Position numbers and translations under genes: made by a program
The notes under the pieces: generated by a model
The model's input: the letters and a program-made list of their open reading frames with translations, nothing else
What the model was told of the DNA's origin: nothing
Databases searched by the model: none
Source of the DNA: Maritimibacter harenae
GTDB taxonomy: Bacteria > Pseudomonadota > Alphaproteobacteria > Rhodobacterales > Rhodobacteraceae
Assembly: GCF_009882975.1 (NCBI RefSeq)
Contig: NZ_WTUX01000019.1
Location: 1 to 64,000 of the forward strand
DNA: 64,000 nucleotides
Direction: 5' to 3'
In this document: one piece after another, positions 36,429 to 45,495 of the stretch
Numbering within the stretch: position 1 is the first letter of the stretch
How the letters are laid out: the number at the start of each line of letters is the position of its first letter

Positions 36429-37085
36429 TCAGTCGAGGCTGGCGATGATGGCGCGCAGCGTGGCGATCCCATCGCCCTTTTCCGAAGAGGTAAGGACCAG
36501 TTCCGGGTAGGCGGCCGGATGCTTGGAGAGCTTTTCGCGCACCTGCTTCAGCACACGGTCGCGATCCTTGGCCTTCACCTTGTCGGTCTTGGTCAGGACC
36601 GCCTGGAAGGTCACCGCCGAGCGGTCGAGCAGCGTCATGATCTCTTCGTCCACGTCCTTCACGCCGTGGCGCGCGTCGATCAGCACGAAGGCGCGGCGCA
36701 GCGTGGCGCGGCCCGACAGGTAGGACTTGAGCAGCTTCTGCCATTTCTCGACCACCGGGAGCGGCGCATTGGCATAGCCGTAGCCCGGCAGGTCGACGAG
36801 GTAGGGGCCGTCGGTCGTCGTGAAGTAGTTGATCTCCTGCGTGCGTCCCGGCGTGTTCGACGCGCGTGCCAGCCCTTTGCGGCCCGTCAGGGCGTTGATC
36901 AGGCTGGACTTGCCCACGTTCGAGCGGCCCGCGAAGCAGACCTCGAGCCGGTCGTCGGGCGGCAGGCCGGACATGGCGACGACGCCCTTGAGGAAGTCGG
37001 TCTGACCCGCAAAGAGCTTGCGGCCCGCCTCGCGGGCCGCATCGTCGGGCGCGTCCGCCTCGGGGAAGGGAAGGGGCGTGCTCAC
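36429..37085 (-). CDS. engB: Ribosome biogenesis GTP-binding protein EngB (YsxC/YihA)
   Basis: 218 aa from a GTG at 37085 that overlaps the yidC stop (GTGA). Essential GTPase for 50S assembly. G1 FAGRSNVGKSSLINAL, G2 Thr in SNTPGRTQ, G3 VDLPGYGYA, G4 TKTDK and G5 TSS all present. The start was chosen because the frame open further upstream runs inside yidC. Confidence 0.95.
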   Translation of the reverse strand: MSTPLPFPEADAPDDAAREAGRKLFAGQTDFLKGVVAMSGLPPDDRLEVCFAGRSNVGKSSLINALTGRKGLARASNTPGRTQEINYFTTTDGPYLVDLPGYGYANAPLPVVEKWQKLLKSYLSGRATLRRAFVLIDARHGVKDVDEEIMTLLDRSAVTFQAVLTKTDKVKAKDRDRVLKQVREKLSKHPAAYPELVLTSSEKGDGIATLRAIIASLD

Positions 37086-38920
37086 CCCTTCTTTTCTTCC
37101 TTGGGCTTCTTCTTGAAGCTCGATTTGATGTTGCCGAAGATGTCCGGCTTTGCCCCGTGGCTGCGCATGATCGTGTATTGCTGGATGAAGGTCAGCGTGT
37201 TGTTCGCGATCCAGTAGATCACGAGCCCGGACGCGAACCGGCCCAGCATGAACATGAAGACCCAGGGCATCCAGTTCATGATCGTCGCCTGCGTTGCGTC
37301 GGTCGGGGCCGGGTTCAGCTTTTGCTGCAGCCACATCGAGACGCCCAGCAGGATCGGCAGGATGCCGAGCGAGAAGAAGTAGATCCAGCTGGTCGGGTCA
37401 GGTGCGTCATAGGGCAGGGCGCCGAACAGGTTCAGGATCGAGGACGGGTCCGGGGCCGAGAGGTCGCGGATCCAGCCGAACCAGGGTTCGTGGCGCAGTT
37501 CGAGCGTGACGAAGATCACCTTGTAGAGCGAGAACCAGATCGGAATCTGGAGCAGGATCGGCAGACAGCCCGAGGCGGGGTTCACCTTCTCGCGCTTGTA
37601 CAGCTCCATCATGCCCTGCTGCATCTTCATGCGGTCATCGCCCGCCTGTTCGCGCAGTTTCTCCATCTCGGGCTGGAGTTCCTTCATCTTCGCCATCGAC
37701 ACGTACGAGCGGTAGGCGAGTGGGAAGAGCACCATCTTGATGATAAACGTCAGGCCGATGATGGCCCAGCCCATATTGCCGATGATCGAGTGCAGCCAGT
37801 GCAGCACCGCGAAGATCGGTTTGGTCAGGAAGAAGAACATCCCCCAGTCGATCGAGTCGAGGAAGCGGTAGATGCCGTCTTCGTTCTGATAGTCGCGGAT
37901 CGTGTCCCATTCCTTGGCGCCCGCGAAGAGGCGGGTCGTGACCTCGGTGGTTTCACCGGCGGCGAGTTCGACGGTGGGGAGCCGGATTTCGGTCTGGTAG
38001 ATATCCGCGTTGGGCACATATTTCACCACCGAGGTGAAGGCCTGCCCCGATTGCGGGATCAGGATCGTCTCCCAGTAATGATCGGTGAAGCCGACCCAGC
38101 CGTTCTGCGTGATTGCCGTGGCCTCGGCCGGGGCGTTTTCGCGCGGGTCGAGCTCGAGGTCGGTCACGTCGTCATAGTCGATTTCCGCCAGTTCCTCGTC
38201 GGTCTGGCGGATGACGCCCTCATGCAGGATGAAGAACCCTTTGAGATCCTGCGGCTCGCCGTGGCGCGCGACGATCCCGTAGGGCGCCATGCGCTGGGTC
38301 TCGCCCGACCGGTTTTCGACCGATTGGGTCACGGAGAACATGTAATCCTCGTCCACCGAAATCGTCCGGCGGAAGGTCATGCCGGCCTCGTTCGTCCAGG
38401 CCAGCGTGACCGGGGTCTCCGGCGTGAGCGTGCTGCCCTTTTCGAGCGTCCAGGTGGTGAGCGCGCCGGGCACGTCGTCGCCGCCGAGATTGCCGCCGGG
38501 GGCCCAGCCGTAAAGCGTGTAATAGGCGGCTTCGTTTCCGGCCGGCCGCAGCAGCGTCACGGTTTCGGCGCCTTGGTCGAGGCTTACCTGATAGTCGGTC
38601 AGGTGCAGGTCGTCGATCCGGCCCCCGACGAGCGAGATGGATCCCGAAAGCTTGGGGGTCTCGATGTCGATGCGGGCGCTTTCGGCAAACGCCTCGGACA
38701 CGGCCGGGGCCCCGGGCGCGTCGCCCGGGGTGTCACCGGTCGCGTCGGCCGCCGAGGGCGGCGTTGCGGTCTCTTCATCGGCGCCGGGGGCCAGGGTTTC
38801 CGCAACCTCCTCGGGCTGGACCGCCTCGGGCTCGGCCGGGGGGAACAGAAACATCCACGCGGTGATGACGACAAAGCTCAACACCGTCGCGATGAGGAGG
38901 TTCTTGTTCTGGTTTTCCAT
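37082..38920 (-). CDS. yidC: Membrane protein insertase YidC
   Basis: 612 aa. Inserts and folds inner-membrane proteins alone or with SecYEG. An N-terminal helix (LIATVLSFVVITAWMFLF), a Glu/Ala/Pro-rich linker (about 30-75), a large periplasmic beta-sandwich domain, then the conserved insertase core with PLAYRSYVSMAKMKEL, which holds the hydrophilic-groove Arg, GCLPILLQIPIWFSLYKVI and IYWIANNTLTFIQQY. Ends with a basic tail (SSFKKKPKEEKKG). Coupled to engB. Confidence 0.97.
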   Translation of the reverse strand: MENQNKNLLIATVLSFVVITAWMFLFPPAEPEAVQPEEVAETLAPGADEETATPPSAADATGDTPGDAPGAPAVSEAFAESARIDIETPKLSGSISLVGGRIDDLHLTDYQVSLDQGAETVTLLRPAGNEAAYYTLYGWAPGGNLGGDDVPGALTTWTLEKGSTLTPETPVTLAWTNEAGMTFRRTISVDEDYMFSVTQSVENRSGETQRMAPYGIVARHGEPQDLKGFFILHEGVIRQTDEELAEIDYDDVTDLELDPRENAPAEATAITQNGWVGFTDHYWETILIPQSGQAFTSVVKYVPNADIYQTEIRLPTVELAAGETTEVTTRLFAGAKEWDTIRDYQNEDGIYRFLDSIDWGMFFFLTKPIFAVLHWLHSIIGNMGWAIIGLTFIIKMVLFPLAYRSYVSMAKMKELQPEMEKLREQAGDDRMKMQQGMMELYKREKVNPASGCLPILLQIPIWFSLYKVIFVTLELRHEPWFGWIRDLSAPDPSSILNLFGALPYDAPDPTSWIYFFSLGILPILLGVSMWLQQKLNPAPTDATQATIMNWMPWVFMFMLGRFASGLVIYWIANNTLTFIQQYTIMRSHGAKPDIFGNIKSSFKKKPKEEKKG

Positions 38921-39072
38921 GAAGGCCCACCACTGATGTCTCTTTCGGGTCAGGTGGGTTCAAACGCCCGGAGGGCCAAAGGTCAAGCAGTTTTCCCGCG
39001 TGGGGCGGCGTGTCGCGGCCCCTTGACGCTTGGTGTTTCGCCCGCTCGAAGGACGGATGCGCGGCTTTTCAC

Positions 39073-40632
39073 TCACCCGGTAGAGCGCCCTTGGCCACCG
39101 GCCCCGTGCGTGAGGCGCGGCAGGGTGGAAAGTCGCGCTTCGTGGGCGCGGATCCAGGCCGGGGTGTCCTCGAACGGCATCGGGCGAGCGATGGAGTATC
39201 CCTGCACGTGGCCGCAGCCCAATTGGGCGAGCATCGCATGCTCGCCATGCGTTTCCACCCCTTCGCCAAGCGTGTCGAGGTTCAACCGTTCCGCCATCGT
39301 CAGGATCGCGGACACCATGTTCTGCTGGTCGCGGTCCGTATCCACCCGGCTTATGAAAGAGCGGTCGATCTTGATGCGGGTCACGTCGAAGCGCCGGATG
39401 TTGGCGATCGAGGCATGGCCCGTGCCGAAATCGTCCAGGTCGATGCCGCAGCCCAGCCGCGACAGCGCCGCGATGTTGCGGCTGGTGGTGTCGTCCTCGG
39501 ATTGTGCGACCACGTTTTCCAGGACCTCGACGACCAGCCGGGCGGGATCCAGGTCGAACCGGTCGAGTTCCCACTGGAGCTTGTCGACGAGGCGTGGGTT
39601 GGCGAGTTCGGATGGAGAAAAATTCACGGCGACGTTGGGGGCATGGAGCCCCGCGCGGTCCCAGGCCTTGAGCGCGGTAAGCGTGTGGTAGAGAACCACC
39701 TCCCCCAGCCGCTCCAGAAGCCCGGCCTCGGCGATCGCGGGCAGGAAGGCAGCCGGGGCAATGTGGCCCTTCTGGGGATGTTCCCAACGCGACAGCGCCT
39801 CGAACCCGCTGAGTTCGCCGGTATCGGTCGACACCTGCGGTTGGAACCAGGGCCGGATCTCACCGTCCTCCAGCGCGCGGGCCACGTCGCGGGCGAGGTT
39901 GCCGGGCACGGGCGCGCGTGGGCGCATGCCGCGCGAATAGGCGCGGATCGACCCGGGCCCGGCCCGGACCGCCGCGTCCAGCGCGCTTTCGGCGGCGTCG
40001 AGCAGGCTTTCCCCCACCTGGTCCGGCACGCGTGACGGCATCGCGAAGCCGACACAGGTGGTCAGGTGCACGCGCGTGGCGCCCAGCATCACCGGACGGT
40101 TCACGGCATACTGCAACCGGCCGGCCAGCTGGATCACGGCCTCCAGGTCCGTGTGGGGCGTGCGCGGGACGGCAATGCCGAAACGGCCCGGGGCGAGCGT
40201 GAACGGCAGGTCGTCGTCCCGCAGCACATCGCGCAGCCGCTCGGCGCAGTCGTGCAGGATACTGTCGGTGCCGATCGCGCCGAATTGCGCTTCGAGCGTG
40301 CCCGCATCGCAGATCGACAGCACGACGCAGACCGGCGGGTCGCCCTGCGCGTTCGTCCCCCGCGAAAGCCCGCGCGACAGGTGGGCGAGGAAACCCTGCC
40401 GGCCGCGTGCGCCGGTTGCCCGGTGCGCGCGCTGCCAGGGGCGCACCGGCAGGAGACCGGTCACCACCAGGAGCCCGGGCAGGGTGAGCGCGATCACCAG
40501 GAGCAACCCTTCGCCCCCGAACCAGAATGCGCCGAGCATGACGGCGGGCAGGAAGGCAAGCATCTGGGGGGCCATCAGGCCCGCAAGCCACCTGCGCAAT
40601 GCAGTGCGCCATTCCGGTGATATGAAGCCCAT
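39073..40632 (-). CDS. Membrane-anchored EAL cyclic-di-GMP phosphodiesterase with degenerate GGDEF
   Basis: 519 aa. Two hydrophobic helices at residues ~20-65. Residues ~90-240 look like a GGDEF fold without the GG(D/E)EF site (the region reads LAPGRFGIAVPRT), so it cannot make c-di-GMP and may be regulatory. The EAL domain (~265-505) keeps its catalytic residues: GFEALSRWEHP, VAVNFSPSEL, LVVEVLE, the IDLDDFGTGHASI loop, KIDRSF and GEGVET. It should be an active phosphodiesterase. It lies between yidC and ttcA. Confidence 0.92.
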   Translation of the reverse strand: MGFISPEWRTALRRWLAGLMAPQMLAFLPAVMLGAFWFGGEGLLLVIALTLPGLLVVTGLLPVRPWQRAHRATGARGRQGFLAHLSRGLSRGTNAQGDPPVCVVLSICDAGTLEAQFGAIGTDSILHDCAERLRDVLRDDDLPFTLAPGRFGIAVPRTPHTDLEAVIQLAGRLQYAVNRPVMLGATRVHLTTCVGFAMPSRVPDQVGESLLDAAESALDAAVRAGPGSIRAYSRGMRPRAPVPGNLARDVARALEDGEIRPWFQPQVSTDTGELSGFEALSRWEHPQKGHIAPAAFLPAIAEAGLLERLGEVVLYHTLTALKAWDRAGLHAPNVAVNFSPSELANPRLVDKLQWELDRFDLDPARLVVEVLENVVAQSEDDTTSRNIAALSRLGCGIDLDDFGTGHASIANIRRFDVTRIKIDRSFISRVDTDRDQQNMVSAILTMAERLNLDTLGEGVETHGEHAMLAQLGCGHVQGYSIARPMPFEDTPAWIRAHEARLSTLPRLTHGAGGQGRSTG

Positions 40633-40720
40633 GTGGTCGCCCCCGGATCACGGGGCCGATTGCCCCCAACGGGGTCGGACCATAGCGGCCACGAGTCAAT
40701 CGGGCGTTAACGCGGGCGGG

Positions 40721-41584
40721 TCAGTCCTCGGCCGGGTTCGGACGCACGAGTCCCGCGAAATCGAAGAGCTCCGGGTCGAGCAGGTGCGAGGGGCGGGCGT
40801 TCATCAGCGCACGGAACATGACCTGCCGGCGTCCGGGGCTGTTGGCCTCCCAGCCGTCGAGAATCTGTTTTACCTGCTGGCGCTGAAGGCCGTCCTGCGA
40901 ACCGCAGAGATCGCAGGGAATGATCGGGTAGCCCATGTCGCGGGCGAATTTCTCGCAATCCGCCTCGGCCACGTGGGCCAGCGGGCGGAAGACGAAGAGG
41001 TCACCCTCCTCGTTCACCAGCTTCGGCGGCATGGTGGCCAGCCGCCCGCCGTGGAAGAGGTTCATGAAGAACGTCTCGAGGATGTCGTCGCGGTGGTGGC
41101 CCAGCACGACCGCGTTGCACCCTTCCTCGCGCGCGATGCGATAGAGATTGCCGCGGCGCAGCCGCGAACACAGGGCGCAGAAGGTGCGCCCCTGCGGCAC
41201 CTTGTCGACGACGATGGAATAGGTGTCCTCGTACTCGATCCGGTGCGGCACCTTCCGGTCCTCGAGGAATTCGGGAAGCACGGTGGCCGGAAAGCCCGGC
41301 TGCCCCTGGTCGAGGTTGCAGGCCAGCAGCTCCACCGGCAGAAGCCCGCGCCACTTCAGTTCGTAGAGCGCGGCGAGCATGGTGTAGCTGTCCTTGCCGC
41401 CCGAGAGGCAGACGAGCCATTTCTGCCCGGGTCTGGGTGCCCCCGCCTCGTCACGTTCGACCATGCCGTACTGGTCCACCGCCTCACGCGCCTGGCGCAG
41501 GATGCGTTTGCGGAGCTTCTTGAACTCCGTGGTCGAGGGGGCGCCGCGGAACAGCGGGTGGATATCGTCGGACTCGTCGAGCAT
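40721..41584 (-). CDS. ttcA: tRNA 2-thiocytidine(32) synthetase TtcA
   Basis: 287 aa. Iron-sulfur PP-loop enzyme that thiolates C32 of some tRNAs. The PP-loop is [12 protein letters not shown] near residue 58, with two downstream Cys pairs ([10 protein letters not shown] and CDLCGSQDG) and [14 protein letters not shown]. All expected motifs are present. Length matches the family. Confidence 0.93.
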   Translation of the reverse strand: MLDESDDIHPLFRGAPSTTEFKKLRKRILRQAREAVDQYGMVERDEAGAPRPGQKWLVCLSGGKDSYTMLAALYELKWRGLLPVELLACNLDQGQPGFPATVLPEFLEDRKVPHRIEYEDTYSIVVDKVPQGRTFCALCSRLRRGNLYRIAREEGCNAVVLGHHRDDILETFFMNLFHGGRLATMPPKLVNEEGDLFVFRPLAHVAEADCEKFARDMGYPIIPCDLCGSQDGLQRQQVKQILDGWEANSPGRRQVMFRALMNARPSHLLDPELFDFAGLVRPNPAED

Positions 41585-41921
41585 GGGCGCGGTTTAGGCG
41601 GCGCGACCGCGTCTGGCAAGAGAGGGGTGGCACGGCGGGGTTCGATGGAGAATGCATCGGCCCGCCGTGCCGTTTGGGAATGGGCCGCACCGCGCAGCTG
41701 TCATGCACGATGCGGCTTTGAAATTGGCGCCGCGCGCTCACGGATGCACGACGCCCATGACCCCGGTTCAATCGGTGCTGCCTGCATGATTTTCCCGCAA
41801 ATTCGGGTCCGGAGCCACGCCCCGAAACCTACAGTCATTTCAGGGGCTTGTGTGGCGTGTGGAGCGACCGACGCGGAATATGGAGCGAATGACGCGGTTC
41901 GTTTCGCCAATTGACCCGGTG
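41585..41921. other. Intergenic region with repeats, between the LytTR gene and ttcA
   Basis: 337 bp with no gene. It holds an 11-bp inverted repeat (GGCACGGCGGG at 41629-41639, complement at 41661-41671) and a 16-bp direct repeat GGAGCGA..GACGCGG at 41861-41876 and 41882-41897 with two mismatches and a 21-bp period. The inverted repeat could end LytTR transcription or lie in the ttcA leader. The direct repeat is discussed as a possible regulator site. Confidence 0.6.
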
Positions 41922-42743
41922 TTACGTTTCACGAAGCGACAGGAGCCGGCGGACCGCGTCGACGCGCTTGCGGCTGACCGGAATACGGGCGCCGTCGATG
42001 GTCGTGAGTTTCGGATTTCCGCGTTCGAACTGGAACCCGGCCACGCGGTCGCGGGCCACCCAGTGGGAGCGGTGGACGCGCAGCCCCGCGTCCTCGGGGA
42101 CGAGCGCGGCGGCCTCCGACAGTGTCATCCGGATCAGCTCTTCCCCGGCCTCGGTGATCACGCGCACGTACTGGTTCTCGGCCAGGATGTGCAGCACCCG
42201 GCCGCGCACCTCGGGCGACAGGTGCTCCTGCAGCCTGCAGCCCTGGTCGCGGCGGAAGGACCAGATCTGGTCGGGCGTCACGTCGATGCCGGTGTAGGGC
42301 AGGAAGACCACCCAGAAGAGGAACAGCCCGATCACGGCCGAGAGCACCACCCACGAGACGATGATGCACGTGTCCCAGAGGAACTCGATCCCGCTCAAAG
42401 CCTGTGTTTCGACCAGCGCGAAGGCGGCAGCGAGGATCAGGGCCAGCGGCAGGTAGACCGCGACATGCACACCCAGCACCGGCCATCCTCGGTCGAGCGC
42501 CAGGCGAAACGCGCGGGGCAGGACCACGTAGCTGTGGCCCAGGAAGATCACGGTGTCGAACAGGTGGATCGCCGCGCGCTGCCACAGTGGCACGTCCATC
42601 AGGAGCCCGCCGGGCACGAAGAACGTGACGAACAACGCGAGTGCCAGCGCCGTCCCGATGCAATAGGGCGAGCGGATATAGCGGCGCAGGACCGTCTCGA
42701 TTTCCTGACCGCGGGTCGCGCGGTGTGCTGCCTTGCCTGGCAT
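41922..42743 (-). CDS. Membrane-bound LytTR transcription regulator
   Basis: 273 aa from the ATG at 42743 (an in-frame GTG at 42803 would add 20 residues). Four hydrophobic helices in the N-terminal half (ALALALFVTFFVPGGLL, LFDTVIFLGHSYVVL, YLPLALILAAAFALV, SWVVLSAVIGLFLFWVVF). A LytTR DNA-binding domain lies near the C terminus: HILAENQYVRVIT, IRMTLSEAAALV and LRVHRSHWVARDRV. The architecture is that of membrane-anchored LytTR regulators. No kinase gene adjoins it. Confidence 0.88.
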   Translation of the reverse strand: MPGKAAHRATRGQEIETVLRRYIRSPYCIGTALALALFVTFFVPGGLLMDVPLWQRAAIHLFDTVIFLGHSYVVLPRAFRLALDRGWPVLGVHVAVYLPLALILAAAFALVETQALSGIEFLWDTCIIVSWVVLSAVIGLFLFWVVFLPYTGIDVTPDQIWSFRRDQGCRLQEHLSPEVRGRVLHILAENQYVRVITEAGEELIRMTLSEAAALVPEDAGLRVHRSHWVARDRVAGFQFERGNPKLTTIDGARIPVSRKRVDAVRRLLSLRET

Positions 42744-42845
42744 GGTCTGGAATGTGCCCCCTCCGCGCGCGCGGACGCGCGCCAGATGCAGACAATTATC
42801 CACGGTAGGGTTTCCCTGTCCATGTTCAATTGCGCGGGGGCGTGT

Positions 42846-43670
42846 TCAGCGGCGCGCCCGACCGTCGGAGAGCCGCCGGCCACTGTCGAAAAACCGGCGC
42901 GCCATCGTCTCGGATTGCAGCGGCGTACCCTTTGCGAGCCGCCTGCAGAAGTCCTTCATCTTGTCGTCGAACATGGTCTGCTTCGTGGCGTTCTGGCGCG
43001 GCGGCATGCGCACGTCGTCCGGGTCAATCTCTTCGCCCAGCGCGCGCAGGAGACGTGCGGCCCCCTCTGGCCTGGTTATCTCGGACAGGTCGACGCGGTG
43101 GATGTGGACGTTGGGCATGTCGGCGGTGAGGAGCGCATAGTATTCGGCCCGCGCGAAAACCTCGTGCACGTACCACAGCGCGTTTCCGGCCACGCCGTGT
43201 TTCATGAACGGGTCCGACCGCACCACCGTGTTGGGATAGCGCGGGTCGAGCGCGAAGAGCCACGTGTAGCCGAAATTGGCGAACTCGAAGCGGTTCACGT
43301 AGCTCCACTGGATCTTGAACGTATCGCGGGTGAGGATCACCAGGTGGACCTCGCCCGCCTCGGCCAGCGGCGCGATGTTCTCGACCAGCCCCGCCTTGAA
43401 CAGGAAATGCGACACTTCGGCATAGCGCGCGGCGGGGCTTTCCAGGACGCGGGCGAGCTTGCGGCGCCAGAAGTCCTGCACGTGCTCCACGTTGCCGACC
43501 GAGTTGAAGAAGGTGAAATGGGACGCGTCCGGCGTGTCGACGCCAAGCGCTGTGTAGCCCAGCCGTTCATGGTGGACCTCGGCCCCGGACCAGTTGAGGC
43601 GCAGAAGCTCGGTGAGGAACACGGTGCCGGAGCGCCCCGTGGTCAGGGGGAAGAGGAATTGTCGGGGCAT
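42846..43670 (-). CDS. Sulfotransferase-like P-loop protein
   Basis: 274 aa. The start LFPLTTGRSGTVFLTELL has the 5'-PSB-like loop of sulfotransferases, and HLVILTRDTFKIQWSYVNRF fits the 3'-phosphate-binding region (Arg and Ser in the equivalent strand-helix). Length is that of a stand-alone cytosolic sulfotransferase. The acceptor is unknown. It could be a divergent P-loop protein of another kind. 12 nt from yidD on the same strand. Confidence 0.65.
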   Translation of the reverse strand: MPRQFLFPLTTGRSGTVFLTELLRLNWSGAEVHHERLGYTALGVDTPDASHFTFFNSVGNVEHVQDFWRRKLARVLESPAARYAEVSHFLFKAGLVENIAPLAEAGEVHLVILTRDTFKIQWSYVNRFEFANFGYTWLFALDPRYPNTVVRSDPFMKHGVAGNALWYVHEVFARAEYYALLTADMPNVHIHRVDLSEITRPEGAARLLRALGEEIDPDDVRMPPRQNATKQTMFDDKMKDFCRRLAKGTPLQSETMARRFFDSGRRLSDGRARR

Positions 43671-43682
43671 CGCGCCCTCCGG

Positions 43683-43928
43683 TTACCGCTCTTCGCCCTT
43701 TCTACCGGGGTCGGGAACCGGGTCAAACCCCGAGCCGCCGAACGGGTGGCAGCGCCCGATCCGGCGCGCGGCCAGCCAGCTGCCCTTGAGCGCGCCGTGC
43801 TTTTCTAGCGCCTCGAGCGCATAGGCCGAGCAGGTCGGCTGGTACCGGCACGAATGTCCGACCCAGGGCGACAGGATCATGCGGTAGGCCCGGACGGGCA
43901 GGGCGATGATATGGGCGAGCGGCGACAT
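43683..43928 (-). CDS. yidD: Membrane protein insertion efficiency factor YidD
   Basis: 81 aa from the ATG at 43928. The family signature is [22 protein letters not shown], of which the core [15 protein letters not shown] is shown, and GCHPFGG-like [14 protein letters not shown]. The amphipathic N-terminal helix ([15 protein letters not shown]) associates with the membrane. It assists YidC. It lies between rnpA and a sulfotransferase-like gene. Confidence 0.95.
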   Translation of the reverse strand: MSPLAHIIALPVRAYRMILSPWVGHSCRYQPTCSAYALEALEKHGALKGSWLAARRIGRCHPFGGSGFDPVPDPGRKGEER

Positions 43929-43960
43929 GGGCTGAATATAGGGTGGCCGGGCGGCCAGCG

Positions 43961-44383
43961 TCAGTCCCTGCGCGATTTGGGCGCATGGAGACGGCCGAGT
44001 CCCTGCGCGAGCTCGTCGCGCATCGCCGCGAAATCGCGCGACACGGTGGCCCCGGGGCGGGCGACGAGCACGTAATCCCATCCGGCACGCCCGTGGGTCG
44101 CGATCACTTCGCGCGCCAAGGCCCGCATCCGCCGCTTGGCGCGGTTGCGTGTCACGGCGTTGCCGATCTTCTTGGACGCGGTGAAACCGACGCGGGTCAC
44201 GTCGCCGTCGTCGCGGCGGTCGCGGCCCTGGAGCAGGAAACCCGGCATCGGTGCCTTGCGCGCGCGCGCGCAAGCCAGGAAGTCCGGCCTGTTCTTCAGG
44301 GTTTCCAGACGAACGGAAACCGCCGGAGGCGTATCCGCGGATCCGGCCTCATGGCCGTTCGCGGGCGCCTCCGGCGGTGTCAT
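43961..44383 (-). CDS. rnpA: Ribonuclease P protein component
   Basis: 140 aa from the ATG at 44383. Binds the RNase P RNA for tRNA 5' processing. [15 protein letters not shown] start of the domain, [29 protein letters not shown] with the RNR motif (given in part as [14 protein letters not shown]), and [10 protein letters not shown]. Has a ~25-residue Pro/Ala/Glu extension before the domain. It follows rpmH, the classical order. Confidence 0.95.
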   Translation of the reverse strand: MTPPEAPANGHEAGSADTPPAVSVRLETLKNRPDFLACARARKAPMPGFLLQGRDRRDDGDVTRVGFTASKKIGNAVTRNRAKRRMRALAREVIATHGRAGWDYVLVARPGATVSRDFAAMRDELAQGLGRLHAPKSRRD

Positions 44384-44409
44384 TCCTTGATCCGTAATGT
44401 CGAGACCGC

Positions 44410-44544
44410 TTACGCGCTCAGCGACTTGCGGCCCTTCGAACGGCGCGCGTTCAGGATCTTGCGGCCGGCCTTGGTCGCCATGCGCGCCCGGAAGCCGTGG
44501 CGGCGCTTGCGAACCAGGTTCGACGGTTGGTAGGTGCGTTTCAT
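44410..44544 (-). CDS. rpmH: 50S ribosomal protein L34
   Basis: 44 aa, the usual length, very basic: starts [18 protein letters not shown] and ends GRKSLSA. First gene of the rpmH-rnpA-yidD unit. 26 nt to rnpA. A strong promoter lies about 95 bp upstream. Confidence 0.97.
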   Translation of the reverse strand: MKRTYQPSNLVRKRRHGFRARMATKAGRKILNARRSKGRKSLSA

Positions 44545-44638
44545 CGCCCATCTCCGTTGGTTCAGGCCGCGAGCGGCCGGTGTTCATCTCAAGCCCCGTA
44601 ATCCCGCTGGAATCGGGGCGAAATCCTTTGAAGCCCGG

Positions 44639-44667
44639 TCTATAAGGAGCGTTCCGGCGCAAGTCAA
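44639..44667 (-). promoter_or_regulatory. rpmH promoter
   Basis: TTGACT (44662-44667 on the minus strand), 17 bp, then TATAGA (44639-44644). Five of six and five of six matches with ideal spacing. Predicts a leader of about 90 nt, which contains a CCCCG/CGGGG hairpin near 44594-44618. Confidence 0.75.
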
Positions 44668-44781
44668 ACGCGCAATCGCTGTTTTGAAACATTTCCCTGC
44701 GGGGAATCAATGCACCGTGAGGGGGCTGGCGGCCGATCGGCGCGGCGGTCATGTTGCATTGGACCTTTGACGGGAGCACCC

Positions 44782-45495
44782 ATGTCCGCAGATCGCCTCA
44801 AACGCCTGCTGCCGCTGGCAGTGATCGCCGTGGTGGCGGTGGCGGGCTACGTGATGTTCGGGGACCGGCTGACCTTCGCGGCGCTTTCCGAGAATCGCGA
44901 GGCGCTGATCGCGTTCCGGGACGAGAACTACGCCCTGTCCGTCCTGGCCTTCATTGCCGCCTACACCGCCATCGTCGGCTTTTCCCTGCCCGGCGCGACC
45001 ATCGCGACGCTGACGGGCGGCTTCCTCTTCGGCCTCTTTCCCGGTGTGTTCTATAACGTGGCGGCCGCCAGCATGGGCGCGCTCATCATCTTCTCGGCGG
45101 CCCGGCTGGGGCTGGGCGAACGCCTGGCCGCGCGCATGGAGGCAAGCCCGGGGCGCATCGCGCGGCTCAAGGCGGCGATCGACAAGAACGTCTGGTCGGT
45201 GCTCTTTCTCATCCGCCTCACGCCGGTGGTGCCGTTCTTCGTCGCGAACGTGGTCCCCGCGCTCGTCAACGTTCGGACCGGGGTGTTCATCGTCACGACC
45301 GTGTTCGGCATCATCCCGGGCGCCCTGGTCTATACCTCGGTGGGCGCGGGACTGGGCGAAGTGTTCGAACGCGGCGGCACGCCTGATCTGGATGTGATCT
45401 TCAAACCGTACATTCTGGGACCCATCATCGGCCTCTGCGCGCTCGCCGTTCTGCCGATCTTCATTCGACTCGCCCGCAAGGAGCCCATCGCATGA
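44782..45495 (+). CDS. TVP38/TMEM64 (DedA superfamily) membrane protein
   Basis: 237 aa. About five hydrophobic segments: LPLAVIAVVAVAGYVMF, SVLAFIAAYTAIVGFSLP, the re-entrant-type GATIATLTGGFLFGLFPG, LIRLTPVVPFFVANVVPA and ILGPIIGLCALAVLPIF. The conserved Arg in FLIRLTPVVPF fits the family. Probably a lipid scramblase or transporter-like protein. It overlaps the flavoprotein gene by ATGA, a pairing common in bacteria. Confidence 0.9.
   Translation: MSADRLKRLLPLAVIAVVAVAGYVMFGDRLTFAALSENREALIAFRDENYALSVLAFIAAYTAIVGFSLPGATIATLTGGFLFGLFPGVFYNVAAASMGALIIFSAARLGLGERLAARMEASPGRIARLKAAIDKNVWSVLFLIRLTPVVPFFVANVVPALVNVRTGVFIVTTVFGIIPGALVYTSVGAGLGEVFERGGTPDLDVIFKPYILGPIIGLCALAVLPIFIRLARKEPIA

Noticed and set aside
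37157-39691. 844-aa open frame opposite yidC
   Set aside because: Shadow of yidC and the EAL gene start. It crosses real gene boundaries and has a His/Arg/Val-biased composition.
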